A stretch of DNA of 11,883 bases from Betaproteobacteria bacterium UBA2293 (GTDB taxonomy: Bacteria > Pseudomonadota > Gammaproteobacteria > Burkholderiales > Rhodocyclaceae): positions 932-12,814 of the forward strand of contig DDWF01000064.1 in the NCBI GenBank assembly GCA_002345845.1, read 5' to 3'. The notes under the pieces are model-generated. The model saw nothing but the letters and a program-made list of their open reading frames with translations, did not search any database and was not told where the DNA came from. The position numbers and the translations under genes were made by a program. Shown in pieces: positions 1 through 6,787 of the stretch. The stretch's first letter is position 1, and each line of letters starts with the position of its first letter.

Positions 1-1067
1 TCAAGATCGGCTCGGTGCTGTCGGTTACCGGTCCCGCCGCCTTCCTCGGCGATCCGGAACTGAAGACCCTGCAGATGTACGTGGACGACATCAACAAGAA
101 GGGCGGCGTCATCGGCCGTCAATTGCAACTGGTGCATTACGACGACGGCAGCGACGCCGGCAAGGCCAACGGCTTCACCAAGCGCCTGATTGACGACGAC
201 AAGGTGGACATACTGATCGGTGGCACCACCACCGGCGCCACCATGTCGGCCGCCCCGCTGGTCGAGAAGGCTGGCATTCCATTCATCTCGCTGGCTGGCG
301 CCGTGGTCATCGTCGAGCCGGTCAAGAAGTGGATCTTCAAGACCCCGCACACCGACCGCATGGCTGCCGAGAAGGTCTTCGAGGACATGAAGAAGCGCGG
401 CCTGACCAATGTCGCCCTGTTCACCGAAACCTCCGGCTTCGGCGGCTCGGGCAAGAAGGAGGCGGAAGGCGTCGCCGGCAAGTACGGCATCAACTTGGTG
501 GCCAATGAGACCTACGGCCCGAAGGACACCGACATGAGCCCGCAGCTGACCAAGATCAAGAATGCTGCCGGCGTTCAGGCGGTGTTCGTCATCGGTCTCG
601 GCCAGGGTCCGGCGATCGTCACCAAGAACTACAAGCAGCTGGGCATCACGCTGCCGCTGTATCACGCGCACGGTGTCGCTTCCAACGAGTTCATCAAACT
701 CGCCGGCCCGGCGGCCGAAGGCGTCCGCCTGCCAGCCGCTGCCCTGTTGGTCGCCGACAAGCTGCCGGCCAACGATGCGCAGAAGCCGGTGGTCATGGCC
801 TACACCAAGGCTTACCAGGACATGTGGAAGAGCGATGTGTCCACCTTCGGCGGCCATGCCTATGACGGCCTGATGCTGGCGATCGATGCCATCAAGCGTG
901 CCGGTTCCACCGACAAGGCCAAGGTCCGCGATGCGCTGGAAGCCACCAAGGGCTACATCGGCACCGGCGGCGTGGTTAATATGTCGGCCACCGATCACAT
1001 GGGCCTCGATCTCTCGGCTTTCCGCATGCTGGAAATCAAGGGCGGCGACTGGACCCTGGCGCAATAA
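1..1067 (+). CDS. ABC transporter substrate-binding protein, branched-chain amino acid type (5' truncated)
   Basis: Periplasmic ligand-binding protein of a Liv-type ABC importer (Peripla_BP_6 / LivK-like fold). The reading frame is open from base 3 with 354 codons before TAA. The visible protein begins at [13 protein letters not shown], the first strand of the mature domain, so only the start codon, signal peptide and a few residues are lost to the window edge. The internal GTG at base 15 is not the true start. Family hallmarks are the [13 protein letters not shown] ligand-loop region, the [12 protein letters not shown] helix, LIGGTTTG, and [20 protein letters not shown] near the C-terminus. 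The ligand cannot be read from sequence; this family also binds aromatic acids, short-chain amides and urea. An intrinsic terminator follows 18 bases after the stop, then an enoyl-CoA hydratase. Family assignment is secure, substrate is not. Confidence 0.93.
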   Translation, partial: KIGSVLSVTGPAAFLGDPELKTLQMYVDDINKKGGVIGRQLQLVHYDDGSDAGKANGFTKRLIDDDKVDILIGGTTTGATMSAAPLVEKAGIPFISLAGAVVIVEPVKKWIFKTPHTDRMAAEKVFEDMKKRGLTNVALFTETSGFGGSGKKEAEGVAGKYGINLVANETYGPKDTDMSPQLTKIKNAAGVQAVFVIGLGQGPAIVTKNYKQLGITLPLYHAHGVASNEFIKLAGPAAEGVRLPAAALLVADKLPANDAQKPVVMAYTKAYQDMWKSDVSTFGGHAYDGLMLAIDAIKRAGSTDKAKVRDALEATKGYIGTGGVVNMSATDHMGLDLSAFRMLEIKGGDWTLAQ

Positions 1068-1085
1068 GCCGAAACATTCGACTTG

Positions 1086-1108
1086 GGCCGCCTGCGGGCG
1101 GCCTTTTT
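1086..1108 (+). terminator. Rho-independent terminator after the substrate-binding protein gene
   Basis: A perfect 7-bp GC stem (GGCCGCC at 1086-1092 pairing with GGCGGCC at 1097-1103) with a TGCG tetraloop is followed directly by TTTTT (1104-1108). There is no comparable T-run for the opposite strand, so it acts on plus-strand transcripts. It lies between the substrate-binding protein gene and the enoyl-CoA hydratase gene, immediately before the latter's ribosome binding site. The short U-run, broken by an A, may allow partial read-through. Confidence 0.88.
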
Positions 1109-1111
1109 ATT

Positions 1112-1117
1112 GGGAGA
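1112..1117 (+). promoter_or_regulatory. Ribosome binding site of the enoyl-CoA hydratase gene
   Basis: GGGAGA, five bases before the ATG at 1123. It fixes the start of a reading frame that otherwise stays open far upstream (to 886). It begins four bases after the terminator U-run. Confidence 0.7.
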
Positions 1118-1122
1118 ACGCA

Positions 1123-1896
1123 ATGACACAAGTGGTACTGAGCGAAGTTATCGGCAAGGTTGGCCTGATCCGCATCAACCGGCCGGAAGCGATGAACGCC
1201 TTGAACGCCGACGTGATGGCCGGCATCGCCACCGCCCTGGATGCTTTCGAAGCCGACGAGGCCATCGGCTGCATCGTCATCACCGGCAATGAAAAAGCCT
1301 TCGCCGCTGGCGCCGACATCGGCGCGATGAAGGACTACGACTACATGCATGCCTACAAGGCGGATTACATCACCGCCGGCTGGGAACGCATCAAGACCAC
1401 GCGCAAACCGGTGATCGCCGCGGTGGCCGGCTTCGCCCTCGGCGGTGGCTGCGAGATGGCGATGATGTGCGACATGATCTTCGCCGCCGATACGGCCAAG
1501 TTCGGCCAGCCGGAAATCAAGTTGGGTACCATGCCCGGCCTCGGCGGCTCGCAACGCCTGCCGCGCGCCGTCGGCAAAGCCAAGGCGATGGATATGTGCC
1601 TGACCGCCCGGATGATGGATGCGAAGGAAGCCGAGCAATCTGGCCTGGTCGCCCGCGTCTATCCGGCCGACACCCTGCTCGACGAGACGTTGAAGGCGGC
1701 GGCGACCATCGCCGGCTTCTCGCTGCCGGTGATCATGATGATCAAGGAATCGGTCAATCGGGCCTACGAGTCGTCGCTGAACGAGGGGCTACTGTTCGAG
1801 CGCCGCGTCTTCCATTCGACCTTCGCCCTGGAAGACCAGAAGGAAGGCATGGCTGCCTTCGTCGCCAAGCGCAAGCCGGTGTTCAAGAACCGCTAA
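1123..1896 (+). CDS. Enoyl-CoA hydratase (crotonase family)
   Basis: A 257-residue crotonase-superfamily enzyme, the usual length for a monofunctional enoyl-CoA hydratase. It would add water across the double bond of a 2-enoyl-CoA in fatty-acid, amino-acid or aromatic-acid breakdown, in the cytoplasm. The oxyanion-hole segments AAGADI (61-66) and ALGGGCE (105-111) are present. Both glutamates used by hydratases are kept: E111 in GGGCEMA and E131 in QPEIKLG. This argues for hydratase activity rather than an isomerase or decarboxylase relative with only one acid. The start was chosen at ATG 1123 because of the GGGAGA site and because the N-terminus [21 protein letters not shown] matches the family; the longer upstream extension overlaps the preceding gene. 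It follows a Liv-type binding protein gene, suggesting catabolism of the imported ligand (inference). Confidence 0.93.
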   Translation: MTQVVLSEVIGKVGLIRINRPEAMNALNADVMAGIATALDAFEADEAIGCIVITGNEKAFAAGADIGAMKDYDYMHAYKADYITAGWERIKTTRKPVIAAVAGFALGGGCEMAMMCDMIFAADTAKFGQPEIKLGTMPGLGGSQRLPRAVGKAKAMDMCLTARMMDAKEAEQSGLVARVYPADTLLDETLKAAATIAGFSLPVIMMIKESVNRAYESSLNEGLLFERRVFHSTFALEDQKEGMAAFVAKRKPVFKNR

Positions 1897-1931
1897 GTTC
1901 TCTCGGCCCGCCGGCGGTAACCCTCCGGCCG

Positions 1932-2747
1932 TCAGTCGAGTTGGCGGCGGAGGAAAGCCAGCACGTCGGCCTTCGCCGCCTCCAGTGAACGCCCGTCGCC
2001 ACCGACGGTGGCCCCGAAGCCCGAAGTGCTGTTGATATTGCGCACCTGCGGCAGATAGCCGCCGGAACGCAGGTCGTCGAAGGCATGCAAGCCTCCGGGA
2101 TAGATGCGTAGCTCCGGGCGGATGCCTTCGGCCAGGCTGCGCTGCAACAGTTCCTCGCAGGACGATGCAAGCGTCCAGTCGTCCTTGTCGCCGATCAGGA
2201 TCAGCGACGGCAGCGCGTAGTCAATCAGCCGGTTGCGGCACTCGGGGTAGAGCGCGATGGTCGCCCGATAGCGCAACGAACCGTGCGCCAGTTGCGCGCT
2301 CCAGAAGCGGCTGGCGGCATCGAGCGCGACCACCGCACCATTCGAGAAACCCATCACCGCGACACGGTCGGCGGCAATTTCCGGCCGCGTTTGCAGGTAA
2401 GCCAGCACCGCCTGCAAATCCTGCAAACGGCGGCTGACCGGCACGCGATTGAAATTGGTGCAAATTTCGAACACGCCGCGTGGCCCGAAACCGTCGAGAA
2501 CCAAGCTGGCATACCCGTGTTCGGCGAGGAAGCCGGCCCACATGACGCCATTTGGCCGCGGGCCGCTGCAGCCGTGGACGATCACCACAGCTGGCACCGG
2601 CCCCTGGCGCTCCTTGGGTAGCACCAGATTGCCGCGCACCGCGGCGACATCGCTGCCGGCGGACAACGGAATCGATACGCCGCTGCCGGCGCAGGCAGAC
2701 AACAGCAGGCTGCAGGAAAACACAGTGAGCAATAACAGACGTTCCAT
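1932..2747 (-). CDS. Dienelactone hydrolase-family alpha/beta hydrolase, predicted lipoprotein
   Basis: A 271-residue protein with a lipoprotein signal peptide: hydrophobic MERLLLLTVF followed by lipobox LSAC with the lipidated Cys at 19. Residue +2 is Ala, which in gammaproteobacterial rules favours the outer membrane. The rest is an alpha/beta hydrolase: VVIVHGCSGP (54-63) gives the oxyanion-hole loop, GFSNG (133-137) the nucleophile elbow with Ser135, IGDKDDW (185-191) the acid (Asp189 or 190) and GGLHAF (218-223) His221. The full Ser-Asp-His triad argues for an active esterase or hydrolase; classical dienelactone hydrolase has a Cys nucleophile, so this is a serine variant. Four further Cys (60, 96, 170, 197) could form disulfides outside the cytoplasm. 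An AAAGGA-like site lies upstream of the ATG. It converges on the hydratase gene and diverges from the next gene. Substrate unknown. Confidence 0.85.
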   Translation of the reverse strand: MERLLLLTVFSCSLLLSACAGSGVSIPLSAGSDVAAVRGNLVLPKERQGPVPAVVIVHGCSGPRPNGVMWAGFLAEHGYASLVLDGFGPRGVFEICTNFNRVPVSRRLQDLQAVLAYLQTRPEIAADRVAVMGFSNGAVVALDAASRFWSAQLAHGSLRYRATIALYPECRNRLIDYALPSLILIGDKDDWTLASSCEELLQRSLAEGIRPELRIYPGGLHAFDDLRSGGYLPQVRNINSTSGFGATVGGDGRSLEAAKADVLAFLRRQLD

Positions 2748-2848
2748 GAACCCTGTCCTTTCCGCTTCCGGTCCTGGCGCCGCAATCCGTCGGCCGGAAT
2801 CGGCAGGGCCGCCTCGCCAGGCAGCACATTCGAACTTAACATTACACG

Positions 2849-3916
2849 ATGCGGCTATTCATTGACATATCCAGCCACGGCTTCGGCCACCTGGCGATCA
2901 CCGCACCGGTGATAAATGCCCTGGCCGAGTCGGTGCCGGGCCTGCAACTGACGATTCGCAGCCTGCTGCCGCTAGCCAAGCTGCACCAGCGCATCCGCGC
3001 GCCGTTCGAACTGCTCGCCGGCAACAGCGATTTCGGCTACGTGATGGTCGATGCGACACGCATCGACCGCGAGGCCAGCGCCGCCGCCTATCGTCAGGCG
3101 CATGCCGGCTGGGCAGCACGGGTCGCGACCGAGGCGGCTTTTCTTTCCCGGCTGCAGCCCGATCTGGTGCTGACCAACGTCAGCTACCTGCCACTGGCCG
3201 CTGCCGCGCAGGCAGGCATTCCGGCGGTCAGCCTGTGCTCCTTGAACTGGGCCGACCTGTTCGCTCATTTCTTCGCCGCCGAGGCCTGGGCCGCGCCGAT
3301 CCACGCCGAGATGCTGGCCGCCTACCGTTCTGCTGCCGCTTTCCTACGCGTCACGCCGGGCATGACGATGGACAGTCTGGACAATGTGCGCGCCGTCGGC
3401 CCGGTCGCCGCGCTGGGCCAGCGCCACGATCTCGGTCTCGGCGAACAACGGGCGGTACTTGTCGCCATGGGCGGCATCGCTCATCGTCTGCCGGTGGATG
3501 ACTGGCCACGCCTGGCTGGTATCCGCTGGCTGGTGCCAGCCGAATGGCAATGTCGCCACCCGGACGCCATCGCCGCCGAGGATTTCGGCCTGGGCTTCAC
3601 CGACCTCCTGTGCTCGGTCGATGCGGTACTGACCAAACCCGGTTACGGCACCTTCACCGAAGCCGCCGTCAACGGCACGCCGGTAATCTATCAGCGACGT
3701 GACGACTGGCCGGAACAGGAGTGCCTGATCGACTGGCTGGAAGGAAACGGGCGCAGCCGTGAAGTCTCGGCCGCAGCGCTGCACCAGGGGGACTTGCTGG
3801 CCGCCTTGAACGCGCTGTGGGCATTGCCGTCTTCGCCGCGCCCGGCAACCGGCGGCGAGACGGAGGCAGCGCGACTACTCGCTAGACTGCTCAGAACTGC
3901 CAGCCGAAACGCTTGA
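2849..3916 (+). CDS. GT-B-fold glycosyltransferase-like protein, substrate unknown
   Basis: A 355-residue protein with no signal peptide or membrane segment. The N-terminus MRLFIDISSHGFGHLAITAP has the Gly-rich HGFGH loop after the first strand seen in MurG/family-28-type GT-B enzymes and in the N-terminal domain of L-arabinokinase-like proteins. A second Rossmann half begins around VLVAMGGIAH (203-212). It contains the typical donor-nucleotide motif: LTKPGYGTFTEA (261-272), then NGTPVIYQ and an acidic DDWPEQE (285-291). This supports a nucleotide-sugar-binding fold but not a specific reaction. No Shine-Dalgarno sequence is evident before ATG 2849; the gap before it is AT-richer than its surroundings. 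It diverges from the hydrolase gene by 101 bp, and its last 26 bases overlap the end of maf on the opposite strand. It could also be a non-catalytic GT-B relative. Confidence 0.75.
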   Translation: MRLFIDISSHGFGHLAITAPVINALAESVPGLQLTIRSLLPLAKLHQRIRAPFELLAGNSDFGYVMVDATRIDREASAAAYRQAHAGWAARVATEAAFLSRLQPDLVLTNVSYLPLAAAAQAGIPAVSLCSLNWADLFAHFFAAEAWAAPIHAEMLAAYRSAAAFLRVTPGMTMDSLDNVRAVGPVAALGQRHDLGLGEQRAVLVAMGGIAHRLPVDDWPRLAGIRWLVPAEWQCRHPDAIAAEDFGLGFTDLLCSVDAVLTKPGYGTFTEAAVNGTPVIYQRRDDWPEQECLIDWLEGNGRSREVSAAALHQGDLLAALNALWALPSSPRPATGGETEAARLLARLLRTASRNA

Positions 3917-4493
3917 GCAGATTACCTGTTTCGCACACCGGTAGGCCCATGACCCCGGTATAGCTGCCGGCGATGTACTCGACGAACAGCCCGGCCCGCC
4001 CCTGGATACCGTAGGCGCCGGCTTTGTCCATCGGCTCGCCGCTCATCACGTAATGGCGGATTTCATGGTCGTCGATGGCGCGGAAACGCACTTCGGTGGC
4101 CGACTGCACATATTCGGTGCGCCCCAGATAGGTCACGGCAACGCCGGTCAGTACTTGGTGCGTCTGCCCGGAAAGGCGGCGCAGGATGCTTATCGCATCG
4201 GCCGCATCGGTTGGCTTGCCGATGATCTCGCCCTGGAACTCCAGCGTCGTGTCGGCGGCCAGCACCGGTTGCACCGGCAGGCGCCGTTCATTGACGATGC
4301 GCTGGCCGTGTTCGGCCTTGGCCCTGGCAATGCGCTCGACGTAGATGAGCGGATTCTCCTCGGCCAAGGGGGTTTCGTCCGTCTGCGTATCGCCGCGCAA
4401 ACCCTCGCGAAAAACGATGGTATCGAAGGCGACGCCGATCTGATTCAGCAATTCCCGACGACGCGGGCTACGGGAGGCGAGATAGAGACGCAT
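3891..4493 (-). CDS. maf: Maf family nucleoside triphosphate pyrophosphatase
   Basis: A 200-residue Maf/HAM1-like house-cleaning enzyme that hydrolyses non-canonical or surplus nucleoside triphosphates to the monophosphate and pyrophosphate. Motifs: LASRSPRRRELL (5-16) forms the phosphate-binding loop, AADTTLEFQGEIIGKP (79-94) carries the catalytic Asp81, and MDKAGAYGIQG (155-165) is the conserved C-terminal loop. Asp-Thr at 81-82 resembles the dTTP/UTP-type branch (E. coli YhdE) rather than the m7GTP branch, which has Asp-Gln there (knowledge of the family, not tested here). ATG 4493 places the N-terminus exactly at the family start, though no clear Shine-Dalgarno precedes it. It is last in the minus-strand cluster, 40 bp after rlmH. 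Its 3' end overlaps the convergent glycosyltransferase-like gene. Confidence 0.93.
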   Translation of the reverse strand: MRLYLASRSPRRRELLNQIGVAFDTIVFREGLRGDTQTDETPLAEENPLIYVERIARAKAEHGQRIVNERRLPVQPVLAADTTLEFQGEIIGKPTDAADAISILRRLSGQTHQVLTGVAVTYLGRTEYVQSATEVRFRAIDDHEIRHYVMSGEPMDKAGAYGIQGRAGLFVEYIAGSYTGVMGLPVCETGNLLKRFGWQF

Positions 4494-4533
4494 GGCGGCA
4501 GTGTAATGGTCCGGAGGCTAATGGCCAAAGCAA

Positions 4534-5004
4534 TTAACCCTCCCGGTGATAGGGGTGATTTTTCAGCACGCTGACCGCCCGGTACAGCTGTTCGCACAGC
4601 AGCAGGCGCGCCATGCCGTGCGGCAGGGTCAGACTGGACAGGCGCAGGCGGTCGTCGGCCTGTTGCTTGAACTCCTCGTCCAGTCCGTCGGCACCGCCGA
4701 TCAGCAGGGCGACGTCGCGGCCGTCCTGCATCCAGACTTCCAGGCGCCTGGCGAGTTTGAGCGTGGTCAGGTCGTCGCCCTTCTCGTCGAGAACGACGAT
4801 GCGGCTACTCGCTGCCAACGCCTCGCGGATGCGCGCCTTTTCGGCGCCGAGCAGTTGTTCGCGGGTTTTTGAGCCGCGCGGCTCGGGCTTGATCTCGCTG
4901 ACCGTCAGCGGCAGCTCGCGCGGCATGCGCTTGAGGTACTCGGCACAACCTTCGTTCACCCAGGCGGGTTGGCGATGGCCGACGGCGAGCACGCTCAGTT
5001 TCAT
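4534..5004 (-). CDS. rlmH: 23S rRNA (pseudouridine1915-N3)-methyltransferase RlmH
   Basis: A SPOUT-family methyltransferase that methylates pseudouridine 1915 in helix 69 of 23S rRNA, acting on assembled 70S ribosomes. At 156 residues it matches E. coli RlmH (155). The knotted SAM-binding region is visible: [11 protein letters not shown] (100-110), [15 protein letters not shown] (122-136), and the C-terminal HPYHRE (150-155) that ends the family. The start at 5004 gives the canonical [11 protein letters not shown]. The frame stays open further upstream, but that part overlaps rsfS and resembles nothing. The ATG overlaps the rsfS stop (ATGA), with a purine-rich GCAGCAGGCGA just before it, so translation is probably coupled. 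RsfS and RlmH both act on the ribosome, which fits their adjacency. Confidence 0.96.
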   Translation of the reverse strand: MKLSVLAVGHRQPAWVNEGCAEYLKRMPRELPLTVSEIKPEPRGSKTREQLLGAEKARIREALAASSRIVVLDEKGDDLTTLKLARRLEVWMQDGRDVALLIGGADGLDEEFKQQADDRLRLSSLTLPHGMARLLLCEQLYRAVSVLKNHPYHREG

Positions 5005-5366
5005 TCGCCTGCTGCCTGCTCCGCTGCCTTGCGGCGCTGGGCCGGCGTCGCCTGCCACAGTTCCTCGAGGTTGTAATACTGACGAACTGTCGGCTGCATG
5101 ACATGGACGACGATATCGCCCAGGTCGACCAGCACCCATTCACCGGTATTCTCGCCCTCGGTCGACAAGACTTCGCCGCCGGCTTCGCGCACCTTGTCCT
5201 GGACGTTCTGGGCCAGGGCCTTGACCTGACGGTTGGAATCACCGGTGGCTATGACCAGTCGATCGAACATCGAGGTCAGCTTGGTGGTGTTGATGACTTC
5301 GATGTCCTTGCCCTTGATGTCTTCAAGGGCGTTGACGACGATTTTCTGCAGCTTGCGTATGTCCAT
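5001..5366 (-). CDS. rsfS: Ribosome silencing factor RsfS
   Basis: A 121-residue RsfS/Iojap (DUF143) protein. It binds ribosomal protein L14 on the 50S subunit and blocks joining with 30S when nutrients are low. Recognisable segments are [13 protein letters not shown] (14-26), the core [19 protein letters not shown] (34-52), and [16 protein letters not shown] (75-90) followed by QYYNLEELW (96-104). The start at ATG 5366 gives the usual N-terminus [16 protein letters not shown]; a longer open frame upstream is only the antisense or alternate frame of nadD. The start overlaps the nadD stop by one base (TAATG), and the stop overlaps the rlmH start, so the three genes are probably translationally coupled. 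A short Ala/Arg-rich tail (109-121) follows the domain. Confidence 0.96.
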   Translation of the reverse strand: MDIRKLQKIVVNALEDIKGKDIEVINTTKLTSMFDRLVIATGDSNRQVKALAQNVQDKVREAGGEVLSTEGENTGEWVLVDLGDIVVHVMQPTVRQYYNLEELWQATPAQRRKAAEQAAGE

Positions 5367-6019
5367 TAGGGGTTTCTGTAGAGGGAATGGGTTTGAATAT
5401 AGTCGAGTACGTCGTCCGGCAGCAAGTAGCGGGCGGATAGACCGTTGGCCAGCAGACGGCGGATTTGCGTCGCCGAAATGGCCAGCTGGGTCATCGCAAA
5501 AGTGACAATGGCACCGCTTGGTGAGGTGGACAGGGCGACCGGATCGGCAGCGCGGCGACAGCCGAATTCCTCGGCCAGATCGGCCGCCAGGCTGCTCGTC
5601 TCGACCGGGAAACCAGGCCGGTGCGAAATCGCGACATGGGCCAGGGCGAAGAGGTCGCGCCAGCGATGCCAACTGTTCAGGCCGGCGAAGGCATCGGCGC
5701 CGACCAGGAGAACCAGCGGTTGCGCCGGGCCGAGTTCGCGGCGCAGGCGTTCCAGCGTGTGCACCGTATAACTGGGTGCCGCCGCTTCGACTTCGGCAGC
5801 ATCAACGACGAAGCGGGGATTGCCGGCAGTGCCCAGGCGCACCATCTCCAGACGCTGGCCGGCAGTGACTTGCGGCTGCCCGCGGTGGGGCGGCTGGCCA
5901 GCAGGCATCCAGCGAACAGAGGCCAGCCCGAGGTGGGTGATGGCTTCCTCGGCCAGGCGCAGATGGCCGAAATGCACCGGATCGAACGTGCCGCCGAACA
6001 GGCCGAGCGGCTCAGACAA
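5366..6019 (-). CDS. nadD: Nicotinate-nucleotide adenylyltransferase NadD
   Basis: NadD joins nicotinate mononucleotide and ATP to make deamido-NAD in NAD synthesis. The nucleotidyltransferase signature LFGGTFDPVHFGH (7-19, numbered from the TTG start) and the C-terminal ISATQIR (181-187) are both intact. I chose TTG at 6019: it gives MSEPLGLFGGTFDP, a 217-residue protein close to E. coli NadD (213), and only 8 bp of overlap with the upstream gene. An ATG at 6055 is in frame and gives 229 residues. Its extra 12 residues merely overlay the conserved C-terminal codons of the upstream membrane protein, and it has no Shine-Dalgarno. The start is therefore uncertain while the gene is not. The stop overlaps the rsfS start by one base. 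Confidence 0.93.
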   Translation of the reverse strand: MSEPLGLFGGTFDPVHFGHLRLAEEAITHLGLASVRWMPAGQPPHRGQPQVTAGQRLEMVRLGTAGNPRFVVDAAEVEAAAPSYTVHTLERLRRELGPAQPLVLLVGADAFAGLNSWHRWRDLFALAHVAISHRPGFPVETSSLAADLAEEFGCRRAADPVALSTSPSGAIVTFAMTQLAISATQIRRLLANGLSARYLLPDDVLDYIQTHSLYRNP

Positions 6020-6785
6020 TTTCGGAAATGCCGAAGATGTCCCGATAACTGGCATAGAAGCTGGCGAAAATGGCCGGCGCCACGACCAGTGCCATGAGTA
6101 CCATGAACAGGCCGGAGAGCAGGCCGGCAGCGCCGGGCATGATCAACAGCAGGACCCCGAGCAGAAGGCCGGGAACGACGCCGACGACGATCACCACCGC
6201 CGCTCCGTAGGCGATGAAGGCCCGCCAGTTCATCCAGCAGGCGATGAAACTGAAGAACAGCGCCCGGCCGAGCGTCAGCCGATGCCAGGCAGCGAGTACC
6301 GGGGCGAACCACCAGGCCATCAGCACCGGCACCAGCAGGACCATGACGAACAGCGCCGGCAACGTGAAGTCGGCATCCTCGACCGCCGCCCGCTCGGCGC
6401 GGTTGGAAGCCAGCATGTAACGCAGCAGGTCGCCGCCATCGATGATCGTCGACATGCCGAGGACGGCCAGCGTGGCCACCAGGTACAGGCCGCCAAGGGC
6501 AAGCAGGGTCCGCGTGTTCTCGCGCAGACCGCCGTAGAGGGTCTGGATGTTGGCCGACTGGCCGCGCTCGATATTGCGTGCGGCCTGCATCAGACCGACC
6601 GACAGCCCGGGAATGATCAGCGAGGCAGCGACAACGCCGATCACCGGCAGGATGTTGAGGAAGACGACGGTGAACCAGTAAACGACCACCAGCAGTGAAA
6701 GGATGGGGGGATTGCGCCGGAAGATGGCGAAGCCGGTGAACAGCCAGCGCCAGCCGGCTGAGGAATTGACGGTCTGCGCGCGCAT
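6012..6785 (-). CDS. BPSS1780-family integral membrane protein (copy 2)
   Basis: A 257-residue multi-pass membrane protein with about six hydrophobic segments, roughly at 28-48, 50-66, 93-113, 143-166, 188-216 and 222-244. It appears to be a paralogue of the gene immediately upstream. Shared landmarks are an N-terminal GxxxFxxNP (18-26), a short loop MQAARNIERGQ (66-76), the central FAPVL (160-164) after a VPV-MA strand, and a C-terminal ASYRDIFG (245-252). This matches what I know as the BPSS1780 family, common in betaproteobacteria and of unknown function. The ATG is two bases after the upstream stop and is served by a GGAGG site at 6795-6799. It contains a long loop with charged residues (115-140) that differs from the other copy. 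No transport or enzymatic motif was recognised. Confidence 0.85.
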   Translation of the reverse strand: MRAQTVNSSAGWRWLFTGFAIFRRNPPILSLLVVVYWFTVVFLNILPVIGVVAASLIIPGLSVGLMQAARNIERGQSANIQTLYGGLRENTRTLLALGGLYLVATLAVLGMSTIIDGGDLLRYMLASNRAERAAVEDADFTLPALFVMVLLVPVLMAWWFAPVLAAWHRLTLGRALFFSFIACWMNWRAFIAYGAAVVIVVGVVPGLLLGVLLLIMPGAAGLLSGLFMVLMALVVAPAIFASFYASYRDIFGISEIV

Positions 6786-6787
6786 GC

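Noticed and set aside
1904..1931. GC-rich imperfect hairpin between the convergent hydratase and hydrolase genes (CCGGCGG at 1911-1917 with CCTCCGG at 1922-1928, one mismatch).
   Set aside because: No T-run follows on either strand, so an intrinsic terminator cannot be supported, although a weak bidirectional stop is possible.
2748..2848. The 101-bp divergent gap as a promoter or operator region.
   Set aside because: A promoter for both genes is expected here, and the end near 2830-2848 is AT-richer. I could not find a -10/-35 pair or an inverted repeat good enough to report on either strand.
2862..2867. Perfect TTGACA (-35 consensus) near the start of the glycosyltransferase-like gene.
   Set aside because: It encodes Ile-Asp in the conserved first strand, and no -10-like hexamer lies 15-19 bp downstream. 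It is most likely chance.
5001..5672. Long open frame extending rsfS upstream, and likewise 4534-5139 for rlmH.
   Set aside because: The added N-terminal parts overlap the neighbouring real genes and resemble no family. The internal ATGs at 5366 and 5004 give canonical N-termini.
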